A program made the translations under genes and the position numbers. Below are positions 60,273 to 64,000 of a stretch of DNA of 64,000 nt, piece after piece. The notes beneath the pieces are model-generated. The model was not told the DNA's origin, made no database searches, and saw nothing but the letters and a program-made list of their open reading frames with translations. The stretch covers positions 4,712,001 through 4,776,000 of the forward strand of contig NZ_JAKUKA010000001.1 of the NCBI RefSeq assembly GCF_023156195.1, written 5' to 3'. Source of the DNA: Chitinophaga sedimenti. Its GTDB lineage: Bacteria > Bacteroidota > Bacteroidia > Chitinophagales > Chitinophagaceae. Position 1 is the first letter of the stretch. Each line of letters starts with the position of its first letter.

Positions 60273-61044
60273 TCAGGATACCCGCTTTTTCCCACCCAGA
60301 CTAGCTTTCAACTGGTCGAGCAGGTCGGTGCTGCGGGTGTGCACCACTTTCATTCGTTTTACCGGGCGTTTTTTACCGCTGGCTTTCGCTTTGATAATCT
60401 TGATCAGCTCAGCGGTGTACTCGTCTTTATATTTACTGATATCAAATGGTTCGGTATATTCCTCCACTAACTTCGTCGCCATATCCACCTCTTCTTGTTA
60501 ATTTTAACATTGGTGGGGAGGTTTAGTTCTTCGGCGGTACGCACTTCGTCGCCAAAGCGGAGGCGCTGCAGCAGCAGGTAATTTTCGCGCGGCCGCACGA
60601 TCGCCAGGTTCTCCTGGCTGCGCAGCACGAAGCGGCAAAAGCCCGCCTTCCCGGTTTTCTCCAACGTTTGCAGCAGCAACTGGTAAGCCTTTCCGCCACC
60701 TTTGTCCGGCTCAATGAAGTACGCACTCTCGAAATACACGTCGTCAATTTCCTCCTGCTGTACAAAGGATTCTATTTCGATCATTTTACTCTTCTTGGGA
60801 CTGGCGGCTTCAAAATCGGCATCGTCCAGCACTACGTACTCATCATTGTAATTGTAGGCCTTTACGATGTTTTCCCAGCTTACTTCCTTGCCTGTTTTTT
60901 CATTTACCCTTTTGAAACGGATTTTACTATGGTCTTTTTATCAAGCATGTCCAGGTCAATATGGCTTTCCTGAACCGCGCTGTATAATTTAACGGGGATA
61001 TTTACGAGGCCGAAGCCCAGCGTGCCTGTCCAGATAGATCGCAT
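60273..61044 (-). CDS. ku: Ku DNA end-binding protein (two frameshifts)
   Basis: About 257 residues. Start at 61044 (MRSIWTGTLGFGLVNIPVKL), the textbook bacterial Ku N-terminus. 'IRFKRVNEKTGKEVSWENIV' follows a frame change near 60922, then 'FVQQEEIDDVYFESAYFIEP' and 'ENLAIVRPRENYLLLQRLRF'; a second change near 60490 joins 'DMATKLVEEYTEPFDISKYK'. The basic tail (KKRPVKRMK...) is typical. Ku binds DNA ends and recruits LigD in end joining; the adjacent LigD polymerase gene fits. Confidence 0.93.
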
Positions 61045-61276
61045 GGCGCTATGTTTTTGGTGTACCGGATACTGGTGCAAAAAAGACCATCCCGAGAAAT
61101 CAGGATGGTCGCTTCTTCTATATGCATAACTTGGGGGAAACAGTGGATTGCTACTTTCAGGGTTTACTGTTACGAGTCGCTCAACAGTTGCAAATTCCAA
61201 GCCGGATTTTGGTGGCATGTGTTTTGGATTTTTATATCTACCTAAAACATGATTATCTCAATAAAAACGTCATTAT

Positions 61277-61639
61277 ATGGAAACACCTCAAAAACCCGGC
61301 GCAATGAATACCCTGTCGCAGATTATGAACAAGCTGCACAGCAAGGGATATGACAATGAATTAAAGATGAGCGATCACGGACGTATGCAGTCGCCGGTTG
61401 ATCAAAAGATATATGACCCGGAAGACCTGAAGATCATCAAGACCTACCGGTTTGAGGGCGAGTCCGACCCCGCAGATTCGAGTGTACTTTATTTAATGGA
61501 AGATAAAGAAGGCCAGAAAGGCTATGTACTGGACGCTTTCGGCGCTTACAGTACACACGACGAAAGCGGATTTGACGACTTTATTAAAAAGATTCCCGTG
61601 GAAGACCGCGAGGAACAGTTAATCTACGGCGGACTGTAA
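61277..61639 (+). CDS. Conserved hypothetical protein, commonly labelled phosphoribosylpyrophosphate synthetase
   Basis: Intact 120 residues, acidic, soluble. 'MNTLSQIMNKLHSKGYDNEL' and 'YRFEGESDPADSSVLYLMED' match a small Bacteroidota family that databases often call phosphoribosylpyrophosphate synthetase, although it lacks the PRPP-synthase fold length and motifs. Its function is not known. Divergent from ku; an internal ATG at 61304 is an alternative start. Confidence 0.7.
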   Translation: METPQKPGAMNTLSQIMNKLHSKGYDNELKMSDHGRMQSPVDQKIYDPEDLKIIKTYRFEGESDPADSSVLYLMEDKEGQKGYVLDAFGAYSTHDESGFDDFIKKIPVEDREEQLIYGGL

Positions 61640-61735
61640 CCCGCTATTGATTTCGCCCCTGGGATAAAACCAGGAATGAACCGCAGGCCAAAAGGGCCTG
61701 CACGAGCAACAGGTTTTCATAACCTACATTTTAGA

Positions 61736-62817
61736 TCAGGCTGCCCTACGGGATGCTTTACGGCTGGAGAGAAGATGTTTTAACAACGACAACAAACACT
61801 TTTCGTCCGCCCCTAATGCGCCCTGGGCGGCCTTTTTGTTTTTCATCGCCTCGAGGAAAGGGGCAATAGTACGGGCTTCGTACATTTCGAACAGTTGTGG
61901 ATGGATGTAATATTTTTTACAAACGGCGCGAGTATTCCCCAGTTTGCAGGCCACACCATCTATAATTCCCAGCACATTTTTTTTGCATTCGGCCAGTGTT
62001 TCAAAAGGCACCAGTTCGGCCATCATATTTAATGCGTGTACAGTGCCTGCCCATGTGCGGAAATCTTTACACGTAAATTCCTCATCTGTGCAGTTTTTCA
62101 GGTATTCGTTCACCTCACCTGAATCCGGGCTGTGAATAGTATCACCGTCGTAATACTGAAACAGCTCCTGACCAGGGATGTGTTGCACTTTTTGTAATAA
62201 CCGCACCAATGCGGCATGTTTCAACTCAATTTTATGCAGCACGCCTTTTTTCCCTTTGAATTTAAAAAGGCCTTGTTGCCATTCACTTTCACATGCTGGT
62301 TGTGCAACGTCGTCAGCCCGTGCGAGCCGTACAATTTTTCGTAAGAAGCATTGCCCACACGGATTTGTGTTTCTTCCATCACCCTCAACGCGATCGCAAT
62401 TACTTTTTGTTTGTCGAGTTGCCGGCGGCGCAAATCTTTCGCGATCTGTTTGCGGATCTGTGGCAGCTGTTTGCCGAAAAGGTACAACCGGTCGTACTTG
62501 GTTTCGTTGCGCACCTTCTGCCAACTGCTATGATAGCGGTACTGCTTACGCCCCGCAGCATCAATACCGGTGGCCTGCAGATGCCCGTTCGCATAAGGGC
62601 ATATCCACACCTCTTTCCAGGCTGGCGGTAACACCAAACCACGTACACGCTTCAGCGTATCTTCATCGGTAATTTCTTTTCCTTCTTTATCCAGGTAGAT
62701 AAAGTTATCACCCTTCTTTTCGCGGGTAAAGCCGGGCGCAGATGCGGAAACATACCGCAAACGCACCGCCCGGGCTATGGCAACGGGATCCGTCACTATT
62801 TGTGCAATATTATCCAT
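61736..62817 (-). CDS. DNA topoisomerase IB (frameshifted)
   Basis: About 360 residues, the size of bacterial topoisomerase IB. 'GREKKGDNFIYLD'-type start ('FTREKKGDNFIYLDKEGKEI'), 'LPPAWKEVWICPYANGHLQA' and 'IDAAGRKQYRYHSSWQKVRN' are family hallmarks. Catalytic residues: Arg in 'EETQIRVGN', 'CTDEEFTCKDFRTWAGTVHA' and the Tyr in 'AVCKKYYIHPQLFE'. One frame change near 62240 ('NSKGKKACC' to 'KFKGKKGVLHKIEL'). It relaxes supercoils by single-strand cleavage. It overlaps the SDR gene end by 8 bp. Confidence 0.92.
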
Positions 62818-63678
62818 TGACTACTTCTCCTCCGTTTGGATGTAAAACTTGTCCACTCATGTAGCTGGCATCTTCTGAAGCCAGGAATACATAACTGGGT
62901 GCTATTTCTGCTGGTTGCCCCGCGCGGCCCAACGGCACGTCGGAACCGAATTTGGCCACATGGTCCGCCGGAAAAGTGGCCGGAATCAAAGGTGTCCATA
63001 CCGGGCCCGGCGCCACGGCGTTCACGCGAATGCCACGGTCAGACAGTTGTGCGCTCAGCGATCGGGTAAAACTCACGATTGCCCCTTTGGTAGATGAATA
63101 GTCCACCAGGTTCGCGCTGCCGCGATAAGCCGTAACAGACGTGGTATTAATGATGCACGCGCCTTTAGACATATGCTTCAGTGCTGCTTTCGTGAGATAA
63201 AACATCGAAAAGATGTTTACCGAAAAGGTTTTATGCAATTGTTCCGCCGTAATATCTTCGATTTTCTCCTGCGGATACTGTACGGCGGCATTGTTCACGA
63301 GGATATCTATCTTCCCGAAACTGCTCATTGCTTCCGCCACTACTTCTTCACAGTGCACTTCGGCACTGATGTCGCCGGGCACACAAACAGCCCTCCGGCC
63401 ACGGTCTTCCACCTCCCGGCGTGTATTATAAGCATCTTCCTCTTCTTCGAGATAGGCCAGCACCACATCTGCACCTTCATCAGCAAAGGCCAGGCTACAG
63501 CGCGACCGATGCCGCTATCGCCGCCAGTAATGATCGCTACTTTGCCTTCCAGGCGGCCTTTCTTCGGCGACGTTTTCGGTTCTGCTACCGGTTTGGGTAT
63601 CATTTCCGTTTCCACACCAGGCTGGTGATCCTGATGCTGCGCCGGGCGCAGCTCCTGTTGTTCGTTCGACTTCTGCAT
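62810..63678 (-). CDS. Short-chain dehydrogenase/reductase, YghA-like (frameshifted)
   Basis: About 290 residues. A Gln/Pro-rich N-terminal extension (QQELRPAQHQDHQPGVETEM) precedes the Rossmann motif 'VAIITGGDSGIGRAVA'. After a change near 63485-63495 come 'DILVNNAAVQYP', the catalytic Tyr-x-x-x-Lys 'VDYSSTKGAIVSFTRSLSAQ' and 'IRVNAVAPGPVWTPLIPATF'. Such extended SDRs are common in stress-linked clusters with Ku and DUF892; the substrate is unknown. It overlaps the topoisomerase gene by 8 bp. Confidence 0.9.
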
Positions 63679-63799
63679 TGGTTAAAGGGTTTTGCGGGAA
63701 AAAAGTTGACGGCGGGTACTGTGTCTCTCTGTTTATAATAGATGGATGACTAACTCAGGGTAACAACATATTGTACCACGCCGTCAACATGCTTTGATA

Positions 63800-64000
63800 T
63801 TATTCAGATAAGGCTTCTTCGTTCACAGAATTCTCGGCAACGCCGGTAAGCAGCGCATCTGCTTCTTTTTCCTCATCCAATGTCTGCTGCAGCAGGTCTG
63901 CTACATCGTCGTGTCCCATCTTTTGCGCGAGCGTACGCAGGCTGCCATAAGCGGCAATCTCGTAATGCTCTATTTTCTGGGAAGCGATGATGATGCCCGC
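63800..64000 (-). CDS. DUF892 (YciE/YciF) ferritin-like protein, C-terminal part
   Basis: The last 66 codons run in from the right edge. 'SQKIEHYEIAAYGSLRTLAQ' and 'LLQQTLDEEKEADALLTGVA' are the second half of the DUF892 four-helix ferritin-like fold, with the di-iron ligands of the EHYE and DEEK motifs. It ends 'ENSVNEEALSE'. These proteins are stress-induced and accompany the neighbouring SDR gene. The 5' part is outside the window. Confidence 0.88.
   Translation of the reverse strand, partial: AGIIIASQKIEHYEIAAYGSLRTLAQKMGHDDVADLLQQTLDEEKEADALLTGVAENSVNEEALSE

Noticed and set aside
1..64000. CRISPR array
   Set aside because: No regularly spaced repeats with unique spacers; the only periodic tracts have 11-bp units without spacers.

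Overview
The window looks like chromosomal DNA of a Chitinophaga-like member of the Bacteroidota. It has two SusC/SusD loci, a FecR/ECF-sigma trans-envelope signalling set, promoter-like sites of the Bacteroidota type (TTTG, about 16-20 bp spacer, TAnnTTTG) and many Bacteroidota-restricted families (DUF4843, PKD-like, DUF6377, DUF6922-like, TlpA-like lipid-envelope proteins). Host genes are about 50% G+C; the stretch at 25.35-26.7 kb is visibly A+T-richer.

Layout. 1-564: 5' part of a delta-60-repeat lipoprotein (minus). 688-6385: complete seven-gene Mrp Na+/H+ antiporter operon (minus) behind a structured leader. 6.8-17.4 kb: ECF sigma, FecR anti-sigma, STN-type SusC, SusD, DUF4843 lipoprotein, PKD-like lipoprotein and TlpA-like thioredoxin (plus), one nutrient-uptake locus. 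17.4-18.8 kb: DUF2185 protein and NudK. 18.8-26.8 kb: an accessory segment bounded by two inverted tRNA-Asn genes, with a serine hydrolase, a ToxR-like membrane regulator, a PH-domain protein, an alpha/beta hydrolase, a deletion scar of a type I restriction system and an AbiEii-type toxin pair. 27-35.9 kb: DUF6377 regulator, second SusC/SusD pair and GH31 glycosidase, a small polysaccharide utilisation locus. 35.9-41.9 kb: Rieske protein, HflX, acidic protein, S9 peptidase, enoyl-CoA hydratase, outer-membrane barrel. 42-45 kb: hybrid histidine kinase. 45-55.2 kb: a very large kdp operon (minus): small membrane proteins, two paralogous unknown proteins, a GNAT acetyltransferase, kdpFABC, a porin, a stand-alone KdpD sensor domain and a separate histidine kinase. 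55.6-56.95 kb: an IS110-family element with a probable bridge RNA, lying between the kdp operon and an NtrC-type regulator. 58.5-64 kb: membrane proteins and a DNA-repair/stress cluster (LigD polymerase domain, Ku, topoisomerase IB, SDR, DUF892 ferritin-like protein).

A key property of this sequence is its indel load. About 50 single-base frameshifts interrupt otherwise well-conserved reading frames, often in homopolymers, across housekeeping, transport and regulatory genes alike; even one tRNA-Asn copy lacks one G of a G5 run present in the other. I therefore read most broken genes as intact genes with sequencing errors, give their full reconstructed extent, and state where the frame changes. 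The restriction-system scar is different: it joins the start of one gene to the end of another and is a real deletion.
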